A stretch of DNA of 64,000 nucleotides from Ichthyophis bannanicus (GCA_033557465.1 CM066039.1:49815788-49879787); one strand, 5' to 3'; counted from the first letter of the stretch, positions 1 to 11,648 are shown. The notes: generated by a model not told the origin, from the sequence alone. Made by a program: numbers and translations.

Positions 1-458
1 CGTTCATAAAGGCATTGTTGTGCATATATGCCAGTATATGAGCATCAAATGCTATTTATAAAATAGCCTATACATGCAAGTACCCACAATGGCAAAGACG
101 CATTTACTTGTGTGTGTCTTTGTAGTGGGGCTTTTCAGATACAGATTTTGGGTGGAGTGCAGGCAGAACTGCAATTTGCAAGCATGCATTATAAACTATG
201 CTCCTTCGCTCCTACTTTACTCCTGCTCCCAAAGAGATGCAAATGGCAGCGGCTTCATTTCAGCTGCAATTTCTTCAGTTATTGTGGAGTAACTTTATAA
301 AGACTTTATAAAGGTGCCTATGTGACCTTTTAAGATAGGCACCTACTTGCTCTCCCAGTCTAGATGACCTGTCATAAAATTATTCTCGTGAGTGAACTAA
401 GAACCTCAGCATGAGGCTGTGTCACTTATAATTTTATCATAGGTTCCCTTAAGACAAA
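1..458. other. no gene seen
   Basis: AT-rich sequence with only short stop-riddled frames. I recognise no transposon terminus, tRNA-like box or domain here. Confidence 0.5.
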
Positions 459-1075
459 GGGGGTCAATTTTCAAAGGCACTTAGCTGGTTAGCAGGTTCC
501 AATGAAAACAATATTCAGCAGCATTATCAGAGCAGTGTGTCTGACTGCCTTAGTGCCACCCAGATAGTACCGGGCTGGTCTGGGGGCAAAGCCAAGGTAG
601 ACCGAAGAGTTGTCAACATTGTTCTACAGAAAGCTATGTGAATAGCCTAAGATAGCAAAAGGGAAGGGATATGCAAAGCATTTTAGCCATTTAGCAGACT
701 TACCGATTAGTGCCACTGACTATCCCCAAGGTCCGCATAAAAACACCCAATTAAAACCAGGACAGTCTGTAGGCAGATCGAGGGCAGAGATAGTCATTAT
801 CCAGTTAGCAGTGATAGCGATATTCCACTACTGACCAGATAGCTTAATCATTTAAAGTTAGGTCATCTGAATAGCTGTCCAAACTTTAGCTGAATATTGC
901 TATCTGGTTAACAGCTGAATATTCAGCATTGTCAAATAGAGATGCAGCTGTCCAGCAAACTTAGATATTCAGCACCTGAATCCTGATAAGTTCTGGCACA
1001 GAATATCCAGGTTTAATTAAAGTGGTGGCAATTAGGGGCTTTAAACAGCCTAGCTGCCACAGAATATGGCCCACT
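459..1075 (+). mobile_element. degraded nonautonomous DNA transposon (MITE-like)
   Basis: The block opens with ggggg followed by tcaattttcaaag, a terminus type resembling that of the MITE near 47.2 kb. It repeats the phrases 'gctatctggtta' and 'gctgaatattcagc', which also resemble the interior of the 47.2 kb element. No matching inverted terminus is visible near 1,075, so the right edge is a guess. It has no coding capacity. Assignment to a superfamily is not possible from the sequence alone. Confidence 0.35.
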
Positions 1076-3082
1076 ATGTTTATAGACACCACTAGAATGT
1101 AAAGATCTGGGTGGAATATACATTTTAGTCATACAGACTTGCGTCAGACCATGGGGAATCTTAAAAGCAAACATTAGTCATTTAAACAGTATTCTTGCTT
1201 GAACTGGTAACCAATACAATTGAACAAAAAAAAATGTAGCTTTCTCCCATCTATACCACAGGGCCAAGAAGACAATTCAGGGCTCAGACCTTACAATTGA
1301 TCATCAAAAAGAGCCCCAGAATCCATCATACAGAGTATCTAGTACCCTTCCCACAGATCTAGTATCTGGCTGTAGCCTCAAGGATTGTAAGAGTGAACAT
1401 ATTCTAAAAACATCACAGACTTGTTTGCCTTCTGCGGCAGTCAGGTAACTGTTCCACAGTGCATTTTTGTTCTCATTCTTAGGGAGGAAAGTAGGATATT
1501 TTTTCTGGAAGATTTACTTCCTACCATCAGACTTTGCAAAGCTTCTGATTTGTGTCTGCTGAATCATTTTCCCCCTGTAATAAGAATGGTTTTTTTTTCA
1601 ATCCTTCTACCAGCTGATTAGAATGCCAATGATCACTCCGTAAAGTAGGAAAAGAAAAAGGCTCTGAATTGTAGATTTGATGCAAAATGGAGTTTGGAAG
1701 ACAAACTGCTCTCTTGGGATTAACGTTCCTGATTCTTATTACAAACAGTAGTTTATACCACCTCCCCTGCTATTATTTCACATACACACATACATACGAA
1801 CCTGTTTTCTCAGTGAGTGCTTTGCCTTCCAAATATTCTTGCTCTTTTCCTTTGCAAACAGCATAATTGCTACAGCTAATTGATAGGGGTATGTACACCA
1901 GTGATATTTAAACACTTAAAATTCTATTAGTTAATCCTCTGCTAGTGGAAGAATGGTACTCTAAAACTGGACAGGATCTGTTAGCCCTACTTATTGCACT
2001 GTGGGCTACACTGCGGCAGGGACCGTGCCTCCCTTTGTTTCCTTCATTCCTTGTCTGATGTTCGGGAGTGTGTGCAGTGTGCCTCTGTCACTTTCAGTTA
2101 TCAGTGCTGGCCTCTGTAAATGAACAGACATTCCAAGGACCACTGTAGGACTTCAGACAATGTTGAATTACAAGAGGAGCCGCAGGGAATGCTGTGAGAA
2201 TGGTGGCCGGATTAGACAGAATGCAAGGTAGCAGCGCTAATTATGAAGGATGCTTCCAGCCTTTTTACACTTGGAAGCTTCCTTGTGAGAGATCTTATAA
2301 CTGTAAGGGAGCTCACAGCTCTTGTAATTCCAGCCTCTCTCCAAAGGAGGTGCTGATGTGGGCATACTGGCTGTTGGTGGAATGCGCAGCTCTTGAATTC
2401 TTAAAGTGGCATTTTTGAAGGGACATATACAGGAAAAATCTTGGACGTTCAGAGCAGAATGTTCAAAAACTGGTGAAGTGGCAGCTGTGCCTTCCGAAAT
2501 CACTCCATCTCCACCCCGGAAATAAATGTCCCAGTAACCGGTTCTGAACATGGCCCCACGGAGATAGCAAGGCCAAGTATGTGCACGAGTGTAGACCATT
2601 TTGCAAATGTAGATGTCCCAGAAGTGCATATTCGCGAATCAGGTACTTGGACACCTGGCCTGGGTAGGTCAGAAAGGAAGCGTGCTGCCCTGCCAGCTTA
2701 CATACTTAGATGTGCGCATTTGGAGTATGATTTTATGGGCAGGTTTCTTTGGCCAGGATATATTAACTGCTGCGATGTAAGTGTATTTTGCACTTCCATC
2801 TGAAACAGGCATTTTTTTTTATTTGTGGTCAGGAGCAGGTATAGGTATGGATGCCTCAATAACCAGGGACTGACGTGTTTGTATTGTTCTGAACTTGCAC
2901 CGTGACATGCAATTCCCTTGCTCTGTCCAGCGCATGCCTTCAACATGCCCCCGTGCTAACTGGATGTCCCTGAACAGAGGACACTACATGCCTGGCTTCA
3001 GGGCTGCTGCAAGGAGATGTGATGTCCGAGCCTCATCCATTGCACCCTCCTCCAGCACCCCCTGCTGCTGTTGCTGCCCCCT
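1076..3082. other. no gene seen
   Basis: About 2 kb of anonymous sequence. Short frames occur on both strands, the longest about 130 codons on the minus strand near 2.24-2.63 kb, without a recognisable domain or codon pattern. No repeat terminus was recognised. Confidence 0.45.
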
Positions 3083-3323
3083 CTCCAGGATGTGCAGTAG
3101 TGGCGATGGGCACAAACATCCCTGTAGTGCTTACCTCTGAATTTCAGCACTGTGGGGCTGTTTGCTTCCAACCCCTCTCCAATGCCCGATGCCAACTTCC
3201 TGCCGCAAGTCGGCATTGGGCATCGGAGAGGGGGTGGAAGCAAACAGCCCGGCAGTACCAAAGTTTAAAGGTACGTGCCATGGGGCTGTTTGGGCCCATT
3301 GCCACTGCTGCCTGTCCCGCCTA
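3083..3323. repeat. large near-perfect palindrome (foldback repeat)
   Basis: The innermost arms, 3158-3197 and 3208-3247, are 40 bp each with about four mismatches and are separated by a 10-bp loop. The pairing continues outwards with more mismatches, so that roughly 3085-3197 is the reverse complement of about 3208-3322. The arms are GC-rich and contain phrases such as 'caatgcccgatgcc' and 'ggcattgggcatcgg'. This may be a foldback MITE or an inverted duplication. No TSD was identified. Confidence 0.75.
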
Positions 3324-4424
3324 GTTCATCTCATGGTAGCACAGGCCTGGTTGGCTTTCTAAAATGGCTCCAGGGACATCTCTATGATTTACACATCTAA
3401 GTGCTCGTTTTCAGACGTCCAACTCACAAATTGAACTTCTAAAATACAGTACCTCCATTACCCTCTTCCTATAGAAGATGTTACAGAGAACAGTGTACCT
3501 GGTTGGGAGATAGGGGAGGAGGGAAAGATGATTGTAGCTTCTGCTGTTCCAACCTCTTTTAGCAGAAGGCATTGCAGGGAATAGTGCAGGAACCTTGGCT
3601 ATGGGCAAGCTCCTAGTTTCTGTAATTCTAGCCTCTTCTAGTAACTGAAGCAGTAGATAAAGTATACTGTGAGAGAGCTTCCAGTTTCTCCAGTCACAGA
3701 TTCTCCCAGCAGAAGTTATTGTAGAGAAGGATGTAGGAACGTGGATTGTGGAGAGCTCACAGCCCCCACTTTTAAGACTTACAAAATACGGCCTGATGGA
3801 TAACTCTTGAAAGCTGTCAAAGATACATTAAATTCATCCAATAAGAAGGATATCACCGACAGCTTGTTTGTTGACCCTTATTTCCACAGGTTGTGTTGTT
3901 TATCACATGATTATGGTATTTGCTCATATAAATGTAGAAACAAAGGATGTTGGCAGAAAAAGTCTGTCCATTTGTACCCACCTCCATGCCAAACTCAAGC
4001 GTATGTGAATGGGGTAGCAGCCCAGGGCTGACATTTTATTTAAATTATCTTTTTTCCTTTTATTTGTCATTTGGCACTGTCACATGATGCTTCAGCTCTA
4101 CCCCTAATTACTATTCTGAGTTATATCCGTGGACACTTTTAGGGTCCTGTCAAGCCCCTCTCAGGCCTTGCCTACACTTGAATATGTTCCCCTACATATG
4201 TTCCTGCTTCCACCTGCCAACTGGAGTTCTGCTTGCCCCTGGGCAAGCACCCTGCCAAACAGGATGTTTTTTGTGGATGTCTAGGGCTACTGAGACTCTC
4301 ACAAAACCCAGGGATCAGACAATTTATAGACATGTACATTTCTATAAATGTACCTAAAGACCAAAAATTCTAGGGTCATTGACTAGTTATAGATACAGAC
4401 CTAACTAAACAGTATAAACACCAA
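3324..4424. other. no gene seen; degenerate direct repeats near 3.52-3.78 kb
   Basis: Between about 3520 and 3780 a loosely repeated unit of roughly 100-115 bp can be followed by the phrases 'ttctgtaattctagcctctt', 'tccagtttctcc' and 'gagagctcac'. A related phrase occurs near 2310. The rest is anonymous. Confidence 0.35.
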
Positions 4425-4437
4425 GGGGGTCATTCTG
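4425..4437 (+). repeat. left TIR of the Harbinger-like element
   Basis: gggggtcattctg, the exact reverse complement of 9255-9267. Related termini occur at about 41.12 and 62.27 kb. Confidence 0.65.
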
Positions 4438-6155
4438 AAACATGAATAAGCCACATGGATGTGCAGGGGGGCACAAATATTTAACAAAAATGACTACATC
4501 AATATTCCATAAAGCGGACCCCATGTAAGTACATGCCATGCAGATGGGGATCCCTGAAAATGCAAGGAAGGGGCAGGACAGGGCATGTTATATGGCAGGG
4601 ACATGTAAGAGTGATGCAGTTCGTGGCTGTGTATGTCCATCCGTGGCAATGTACACGTGCAAAGTAGACCAGCAGAAACATGGTATAAGGGCAGGACTTA
4701 GAAAAAAACCAACATGGTGCACATAGCCAATTTGCATACCACTTCTAACCACCCACACCCCACACCCTCCAACCCCAAAAGCACCACAACCACACCACCC
4801 CACCTCAGGCACATGGAACAGCCCCTTACATGATAGCTACCTCTACCCCCCAATCCTTTGTCCAGCCCCTTGCCCTCTCCCTCCCAGAGGGCACATAGCA
4901 GGTGCGGGTGCTAGGACATGTGCTGGAGAGGAAGGTGGTAAGCTATCCAACCTAGAACTGCTGCTGTCCCTGCTGGCCTCCCCGAGAGCCTCATGGAATG
5001 GGGGAACACCAATAGTGGGTCCCACACCCAAGGCACAGGTCCCAGAATGTGTAACTGTGCCACGCTGATGGGCCCTGCAGCTGATGCCTCCCATGCATTG
5101 GCACATGTGGAGACCCTACTGGTGGATGGCAGTGAGGCTGGTGCATGAGCGCTGCTACTGGCAGATGCACCAGCAGCAGCTGCAGACGCACCACTAGATG
5201 GTGGTGGAGGCGGGGACACTAGTTGGGTGGGCACAGAGGCCAGTTCAGCTGGAGGGATGAGGACAGGGACATTTTGTATCCTGTCCAGCTGAGCAAGTAT
5301 CCAATGTTGGTGTTGAGGCGGCACACAGAGTCATCCAGGTGCTCCGTAGTTATCAGCTGGCATTTCTGGAGGGCCACACTGCAATGCAGGAGCTCCAGCT
5401 TTGCATGACCATGATCCGCATGCACCTTGATCTGCACCAGCAGACGCTCAGCACAGATCAGCAGCCGCTCAGTTGTGCACTACCAGCAGTGATCCCTGTG
5501 CATTGCTGTACCCTGCTACCCAGGTGGCTCTGGTGATGGGGCAAGCTAGTCCTCTCCACTCCCAGAAACAAGATCGCCCTACTGCATGCTGACGTTGGGC
5601 TCTAGTGGCATGTTGCCTGGCCACAGGCTGAGGATCCCCCCTCTGGTATAGCTACAGAGGGGGCCAGCCTGGAGAGGAGACTGCACCAGCGGAGGAATGA
5701 TGGACGCTGAGGCAGGTATGGGGGCAGTTCTGGGTCCTGCAGCTGCATTGGCACCTGTTGACAGAAGAACGAAAGAAGTGTCCAACACTGACTGATGCAC
5801 ACAGCACACACACAGATGGGTGGCAGCATTGCACAAAACCCCAGAGACATGACCTCACATAGGTGGGAGAACAGCATCAGGCGAGATCAGGTGTCCCAGT
5901 GTGGCATGAAGCAGTGTGAAACAGGAACCAAGCCACACACAACAGTGCAGACCCACAACCACAGAGCCTCCCAATGAGGCAACAGATGCCAACATATCAG
6001 TGCAGCATACCCAAGTGTGCCCCAAGTCCACCCAGAAGGAACAAATGTGCAGAGTGCAATGGGTGGTGGAAAGTGTGCAATGGGTGGTGGAAGTGGGACA
6101 GAACCCATGTGGGTAGATGGACAAAATAGATTAGTGAGGACCGTGAGGTGTCTAG
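4438..6155. other. interior of the TIR-bounded element without a recognised gene
   Basis: GC-rich, low-complexity sequence rich in CA and CC runs. Minus-strand frames around 4.91-5.44 kb are proline/serine/alanine-rich. They could be the decayed C-terminal half of the Myb-like protein encoded just upstream on the same strand, but no motif supports this. Confidence 0.3.
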
Positions 6156-6538
6156 TTGGTTGACGCCATCCATGGCTGTGAGGTGCACCACTGCTCCAGG
6201 TCAGTCAGCTGCACTCCCTGCTCATCTGGACCCACACAACTTGCCTTCTTGCAGGTGTCCAGGTGCACCTACCACCACTTCCTCTTAGTGTCCTCAATTT
6301 TGCAATTATTGTGGAAGATAGCATTTAGCTTCCTGCTAATGGAAAACCACCTATGCTGCTGCTCATAGGCGCCCACCTTGGTCTCCTCTGTGCCCATGAG
6401 GGTCTCCTCTGTGCCCATGAGGATCTCAAAGTCTGCCAGGATCTCCTCAATGAGAAGTGTCACCTCCCCATCAGTGAAGATGCATGTGGAGACCTTGAGA
6501 GCCATGGCACAAACCACTGAGTGCAGGGAAAAATTCAT
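6156..6538 (-). pseudogene. Myb/SANT-like DNA-binding protein remnant (transposon accessory protein type)
   Basis: A minus-strand frame of about 89 codons (6269-6538) contains FTDGEVTLLIEEILADFEIL, then a spacer, an aromatic-rich stretch and a terminal KRKWW. This is the spacing and chemistry of the trihelix/Myb-SANT domains in NAIF1- and MSANTD-like proteins and in PIF/Harbinger accessory proteins. A TAG follows KRKWW. The same frame then runs on to 6156 with an acidic, Cys-containing stretch, so one stop seems to have broken a longer frame. A 21-bp tandem duplication adds seven residues between helices. The product would bind transposon ends and bring in the transposase. Function is inferred from the domain only. 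Confidence 0.5.
6380..6421. repeat. 21-bp tandem duplication inside the Myb-like frame
   Basis: Two exact copies of a 21-bp unit starting ggtctcctctgtgcccatga lie at 6380-6400 and 6401-6421. The unit keeps the reading frame and duplicates a Met-Gly-Thr-Glu-Glu stretch in the encoded protein. Confidence 0.85.
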
Positions 6539-6541
6539 AAA

Positions 6542-7800
6542 TCACAGGGGCATGTCTGCTGATGGGCTACACATTTTATAGCATGTAGATGTGCAGGCAT
6601 GGAGACGTCCAAACGACTGGAATTTGTGACACCCATGTACGTGCAGATACGTGGATGCATAAATAAGATGGCTGCACCTGTGTCGCTGCCCTAGTGGCGA
6701 TACCTGTGCCCTAGATATAGCTGAATACATTAGGAGGATCCCGCAAGTGAATTACTACAGACCAGGTAGGTTCCAAGGAGTCATGGTGGAAATGAGATGC
6801 TATGTGCAGTGGTGCCTGTGCCCCAGTGTCCCATATGCTAGGTGTGCAGTGCAGGTGCCCCTGTGAGTGACAATGGTGGGCAAGAGCCCAAGGGCAGAGG
6901 CCAAGTGCCCTGCACAGACCCATACCACAGGTCAAGCAGATGTGGGCAGGGGGACGGGTGAACCATAGAGTGGGTGGCAGACAACAGGATGAGTCAGGGC
7001 CTGCCGATGAATGCATCCCCAAGACCACATGCCTCCCCCACTGAGAAGCAGATCTGAGGACCATGTGGAGTGCTGCCCCCTGTGCAGTGAGCCCACTGTG
7101 CAGAACTGCAATCAATGGAGTGGTGCTGTAGCCTGGCAACCAAGGTTCAATCAATAAGCAGAGCCCATGTGACTGGAGGCAGCATGCAGCACAGCATGCT
7201 CCCATAGGTCCTCCCATAGCACCTAGTACAGGTGTGTACTGCACAGAGGTGCCAAATCAGTAGCCAAGGGCAAGTTGCGATGGTAATACACATGTCTATA
7301 GATGGATGCAGCCGTCTGCATGAGTGTGATCTGCACAGTGCTATCTGCCTTGTGCTGCTTCTACATATTTCATGGTGTTAGTTGTGCTCATGCAACCCTC
7401 AAATACATAGTTTTGGTGTGTGGACAGTGCAAATGTTGGCTACAGTGGTGTTCAGCACAGCAGGATCATGCACCTCTGCATCATCGTCTGGTGGATGCAC
7501 CCAGAGCTCTATGTCTTTTCATGTGTGTCTTTCATTCACATTTCACTTCTCATGCAGGTATGTGACAGCGCTTCACAGTGGACATCAGGGGATGCTACAG
7601 ATCGGGCCACTGAGATCTCATGGTGTGGCTGGTGGTGGTGCCACAACCATCCATCTTTCTCTTTGCATCTCTGACAACATGCGACACACCTGTCAGCCTA
7701 CAGCATCTTGCCCTTTCATGGGGATCCAGACACACCTGCTGATCACAGCTCCTATTGTCACAACCCCATCCCTTTAGCCACATGCTTAAAGATCAGGGTG
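6542..7800. other. interior of the TIR-bounded element, no gene recognised
   Basis: A minus-strand frame of 177 codons (6711-7244) and plus-strand frames at 7.3-7.8 kb are open, but they show Cys/His/Leu-rich composition without a domain. I treat them as chance frames in GC-rich transposon sequence. Confidence 0.35.
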
Positions 7801-7804
7801 GACA

Positions 7805-9110
7805 TTATTGTTGTATTGAAGGTAGAAACTATTGTTAGCCCAGAAGCCTTCTGGTACTAGTAGTCCCTTTCTTCATAATGAATAATTGTGTAAGCCATGT
7901 GAATAGTAAAGTATAGGGTTTTATTCCCTTAATGCACACAAGGTTCAAACGAAGACAACAGGATTTCCACCTTGTTCAGGATTTTCACATAAGGTATTTA
8001 CATAGGTCAAAAACTTGGATATGCTTCACAGTCTTTGTTAGATTAGGCAGGGTTCAAACAAAACACGTTATACAAACAAAAGCAATGCTTCTTCTTTCAG
8101 TTTGTCAAACAAAACTGTGTTTTAAAAGTATATCCTGCATGCTATATTTCTCTCAAGGCTTCTAAACTCCCAGTACAACAAAACGTACAGTCCATAGGGC
8201 ATTCAGTTAGCAAAGGGTCAGGTTCAGCAGGGTCTATCTGCATAGCCTCTTGTTCTGCTGAGATATCTGTGGCCCCTGAGCTTTCCCCATATATTCCTGG
8301 TTTTACTTCAGAACTTCTTTCTAAGGCTCTCCAGCCTGGCTGTACCCGGTCTGGCAAATATGCAACAGGACTTTTGGTAAGCACTCTTTCTATAGGTTCC
8401 CAAACCTTTCTCCAGCTGCCTTGGCTGCTCTTACGGCTCCCTGGCTTCCAGGCCTTTCTGTGACCTGGCCTCAGCTCCTGGTTCAGATCTGTGTCTCTTA
8501 GACTCCTGGGCTGAGTCTGGTTCACCCACCTCTGAACTCCTTGTGGCTCACATACAGGGGAAGAAGCATGAAGGTACCTCTGAACTCTTGGGTCTGTGTC
8601 TCTGGTATTCTCCCTACCAGGCACTCTCCCGGTTCTCCTTCTGTCCTTCCTGAAGACTTCCTTCTGGAGCTTCCCAGCCTGAAACTGGCTCTCCTGGAAC
8701 TTGTTCCTTTCCTGTAAGGGCTGCAAGTTCAACTGCCTTTTCTCCTCTCTTTGGAGCCATCTCCTTTCTCTTTCTTCTCTATCAGCAGCTGCTGCAGCTC
8801 GTGCTGCTCCTCTCTCCTCTGGCTTGTCTATGCTTTGCTTATAAAGCTGTTTCTTAGGTAAGGATTCTGTCCCTCTGACCAGGTGTATCTGATTATTCTT
8901 TGAATTAGTTCTTGCATCATCCCAACCTGGGCATGTCAGCCTACCTTCTGAAGCTCCGTGCATGCTCCCTCTAGCTGCACTTCTCACTAACTGCACTTTA
9001 TGTATATCATTTCCTTTAAAGAGATCAGTGTTTTCTTCTATCTCCATGGGTTTACTGGCGTCTGCTTCATCACACTATCCAACCACTTCCAGGCTCCTAT
9101 CTGCTGACAC
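7805..9110 (-). mobile_element. diverged LTR (probable solo LTR) related to the Gypsy LTRs at 26.8 and 34.8 kb
   Basis: Read on the minus strand, this block has the layout of the 26.8/34.8 kb LTRs. A long open frame ends in a motif containing MQI, then PMDC and a second Cys, and is followed by an untranslated tail with AATAAA near 7.92-7.93 kb. A 'ggactac...ccagaagg' phrase lies near the end. Plausible LTR termini are a tgtcagcagat start (minus strand, near 9109) and an end near 7809, but no TSD confirms them. No gag or pol sequence adjoins it, so a solo LTR is the simplest reading. Confidence 0.5.
8142..9047 (-). CDS. LTR-encoded open reading frame, 301 codons, function unknown
   Basis: An uninterrupted frame starts at ATG 9047 and is rich in Arg, Glu, Gln and Ser. 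It has an Ala-rich then Arg/Glu-rich segment near residues 80-110, which may form a helix or coiled coil. The C-terminal part carries EAMQIDPAEPDPL followed by CPMDCTFC. The LTR frames at 26,954-27,388 and 34,986-35,420 end in a comparable EPMQLGEPEVKL and TPMDCSLC. Shared motif, order and position make this more than a chance frame. I recognise no enzyme or binding domain. It could be a retroelement accessory protein or a remnant of one. Confidence 0.4.
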   Translation of the reverse strand: MEIEENTDLFKGNDIHKVQLVRSAARGSMHGASEGRLTCPGWDDARTNSKNNQIHLVRGTESLPKKQLYKQSIDKPEERGAARAAAAADREERERRWLQREEKRQLNLQPLQERNKFQESQFQAGKLQKEVFRKDRRRTGRVPGRENTRDTDPRVQRYLHASSPVCEPQGVQRWVNQTQPRSLRDTDLNQELRPGHRKAWKPGSRKSSQGSWRKVWEPIERVLTKSPVAYLPDRVQPGWRALERSSEVKPGIYGESSGATDISAEQEAMQIDPAEPDPLLTECPMDCTFCCTGSLEALREI

Positions 9111-9208
9111 TCCTCCCAGTTCTGAACAGTATTCTTCTGTTCATGTCCTAAACTGCAGGCATGGCACGGTGCATACTGGAGAATGGGGACGGCAAGAGGA
9201 CAAATAGA

Positions 9209-9241
9209 GGGGATGTACGTCTAGGTAGGGCGTACATCCCC
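9209..9241. repeat. subterminal hairpin next to the right TIR
   Basis: ggggatgtacg (9209-9219) and cgtacatcccc (9231-9241) are perfect 11-bp inverted repeats. They lie just inside the right TIR. Comparable hairpins sit just inside the related termini at 41.12, 60.36 and 62.27 kb. Confidence 0.7.
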
Positions 9242-9361
9242 GCTAGTTGTGCACCAGAATGACCCCCAAATAATCCAAAGGCATTTCACTGGCCACTTGT
9301 TTTTAGGAGATATTGGACATTAAGGGGTTGAACTGCAAGGGTGGCAATAATGTTGACAACA

Positions 9362-10060
9362 GCTGCATATACTTAGGGAAGAGCAACCCAAACTAAGGTT
9401 ACACGATGCAAGATTCTACATTATGATTCACCACCCAAGAAAAGGATCTGGGCATCATTATAGTTAATATATTGAAACCATCTTCCCAATATACAGTGGT
9501 GGCCAAGAAAGCAAATAGAATGCTTGGAATTATAAGGAAAGGGATGGAGAATAAAACCAGGATATTATTAAACTTCTGTATTGTTCCGCGGTGCAACTGC
9601 ACTTTGAATATTGTGTGCCGTTCTGGTCACCATATCTGAAAAACGATATAGCAGAATTAGAAAAGCAGTTGTTTACTCCTTCAAAAAGTACAAAGACTAG
9701 GGGACGTGCAATGAAGCTACAAAGTAGCACATTTAAGACTGATCAGAGAAAATATTTTTTCATTCAACATGTAATCAAACTCTGCAATTCGTTACCAGAA
9801 TACGTAGTAAAATCTCTTAGTGCAGGGTTTAAAAGAGGTTTGTACAAGCTCCTGGAGGAAAAGTCCATAATCGATTATTAATGTGGACTGGGGAAATCCA
9901 CTTCTTACCCCTAGGATAAGCAGCATGGAATGTGTCTATCTTTTAGGAACCTGACAGGTACCTGTGACCTGAACTGGCTGCTGTTTGAAACTGGATACTG
10001 GGCTCGATGGATATTTGGTCTGACCCAGTATGGCATATCTTATGCTCTTATGCTCCTAAG
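9362..10060 (+). mobile_element. CR1 LINE fragment (RT C-terminal part and 3' end)
   Basis: It begins in the CR1 ORF2 sequence corresponding to LGKNNPNYGYTMQ and continues through the KANRMLGIIRKGMENKT stretch. Part of the [11 protein letters not shown] region is missing. It resumes at a KTRGRAMKL match and ends in the CR1 3' UTR phrase 'gacccagtatggcatatctt' plus a 'atgctcttatgctcct' tail. Several frameshifts and stops show it is dead. It is more diverged than the CR1 copies at 16-21 and 57-59 kb. Confidence 0.85.
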
Positions 10061-10901
10061 TGTCATTGAGAAAACAAAAAGGTCTCAGTGTACACGGAAA
10101 CCCTGGTTTAACCACACACATGTTATCTGCAAATAACATGCTCTACGTTTCTTGGTTCATTTCGAAATGAAACAAGGTAAGCCTGCTTTAATGCATTTTT
10201 TGTTTCTAAGTGAATGCGCATCGCTAATTACAAGGGCAGTCTACAGTAGATCGGACTTGCCATCTTTATCTGCTATAGATTCTGTTTCTATGGAACTTAT
10301 TTAAAAATGAGATTCCCCACTCTGTGTATCTTTATTAAGTTAGACCCTCTGTTTCTAGGAAATTTTGCTAATGATGGGTTGGCAAATGAATGAAAATCCT
10401 AATAAGGAAAGCAGAAAATGGTTCTTCAGGCTAAAATAGCAATAAATTGTTCATGCTCCTTAGGAGTTTTACTTAAATGAAAGTGACAGAATACCTTGAT
10501 AATCCTGGTCATTTGCCTAATGCTATTTGATTAATATTCTTGGAGCAAAATCGCTTTACTGAAACAGCCTACCTTTTAGCACCTGCCATAATAAATTAAT
10601 CAGGCACATTTGAATTTTGCTACCAGGGAAACAATTTAAAATACACAAGCTACTCTGATGTTCTTCTTTCTTCTAAAATCTTCCATAGAGATCTGTTACA
10701 ATGGATCTTCGGGACAAAGCAACAGAGTCCATTTGCATTCATTAAGGATCTGGTTGGCTCAGTGCGGCTCCTGTATGCAAATATCCAACACAGGCCAGTA
10801 AGCAGAGCCAATACTTTGGCAACCCATGTGCCTCTTTGGAGAAGTAAGGTCATGAGGAATGAAGATAGACGGAGAGGTATATAGAGGTGATCTTCAGCGG
10901 T
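10061..10901. other. no gene seen
   Basis: AT-rich anonymous sequence between two CR1 fragments. Nothing recognised on either strand. Confidence 0.45.
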
Positions 10902-11647
10902 ATAAGAACATAACATAAGAACATATGATATGCCATACTGGGTCAGACCAAGGTCCATCAAGCCCAGTATTCTGTTTCCAACAGTGGCCAATCTAGGTCA
11001 TATGTACCTAGCAGTTTCCCCAAGAGACACCAGTTCCACAATGCTTGTACTGGGTCAAGCATTGAATATCTTCGGTCACTTCTTAATAATGGTTTATGGA
11101 CCTTTCCTCCAGGAACTTGTCCAAACCTTTTTTAAACCCAGCTACACTAACAGCCTTTACTACATCCTCCGGTAACAAATTCCAGAGTTTGATTACACAT
11201 TGAGTGAAAAATATTTTCTTTTATTAGTCTTAAATAGTTTACCCTGTAGCTTCATTGCATGTCCCCTAGTCTTTCTATATTCTGATAACGTAAACAATCG
11301 ATCTACGTTTACCCGTTCCACTCCGTTCATTAATTTATAGACTTCTATCATATCTCCCCTCAGCCGTCTCTTTTCCAGATTAAAGAGCCCTAACCTTTTT
11401 AGCCTTTCTTCATAGGAATATCCTTCCATCCCCTTTACCATTTTGGTGGCTCTTCTCTGAACCTTTTCTAAAATCGCTATATCCTTTTTAAGATACGGCG
11501 ACCAGAATTGCACACAATATTCAAGGTGCGGTCTCACCATGGAACGATATAGAGGCATTATAATATCTTTTGTTTTATTTTCCATTCCTTTCCTTATCAT
11601 ACCTAGCATTCTATTTGCTCTCTTGGCCGCCGCTGCACACTGGGCCA
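10902..11647 (-). mobile_element. CR1 LINE fragment, 5'-truncated
   Basis: The antisense 3' end starts with 'ataagaacataacataagaac' octamer-like repeats and 'gatatgccatactgggtcag'. The RT C-terminal frame (11193-11648, about 151 codons) is open and nearly identical in protein to the copies at 16.8 and 57.4 kb. The element stops abruptly at 'cactgggcc', the usual CR1 5' truncation. No TSD seen. Confidence 0.9.
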
Positions 11648-11648
11648 A
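11193..11648 (-). pseudogene. CR1 ORF2 C-terminal fragment
   Basis: This encodes the thumb and C-terminal region of the CR1 reverse transcriptase: AKRANRMLGMIRKG, then [34 protein letters not shown] and the KTRGHAMKL motif. It lacks endonuclease and the catalytic YADD/FADD part because of 5' truncation, so it is inert. The frame is clean, suggesting a fairly recent copy. Confidence 0.85.

Larger units (their letters stand above)
4425..9267. mobile_element. DNA transposon, tentatively PIF/Harbinger-like, with a later LTR insertion
   Basis: The two ends are exact inverted copies of 13 bp: gggggtcattctg at 4425-4437 and cagaatgaccccc at 9255-9267. Inside is a remnant frame with a Myb/SANT-like pattern (6156-6538, minus), the kind of accessory protein that accompanies PIF/Harbinger transposases. 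A diverged LTR occupies about 7.8-9.1 kb. I see no DDE transposase, so the element may be deleted or nonautonomous. The flanking trinucleotides (caa and aaa) are not a clean TWA duplication. Superfamily assignment is inference from the Myb-like frame and TIR type; the paired TIRs are directly visible. Confidence 0.55.

Noticed and set aside
4911..5324. 137-codon Pro/Ser/Ala-rich minus frame
   Set aside because: Could be a decayed tail of the Myb-like protein, but no motif links it. Not listed as a gene.
6711..7244. 177-codon minus-strand frame inside the TIR element
   Set aside because: No transposase motif or other domain; Cys/His/Leu composition reflects the underlying base bias.
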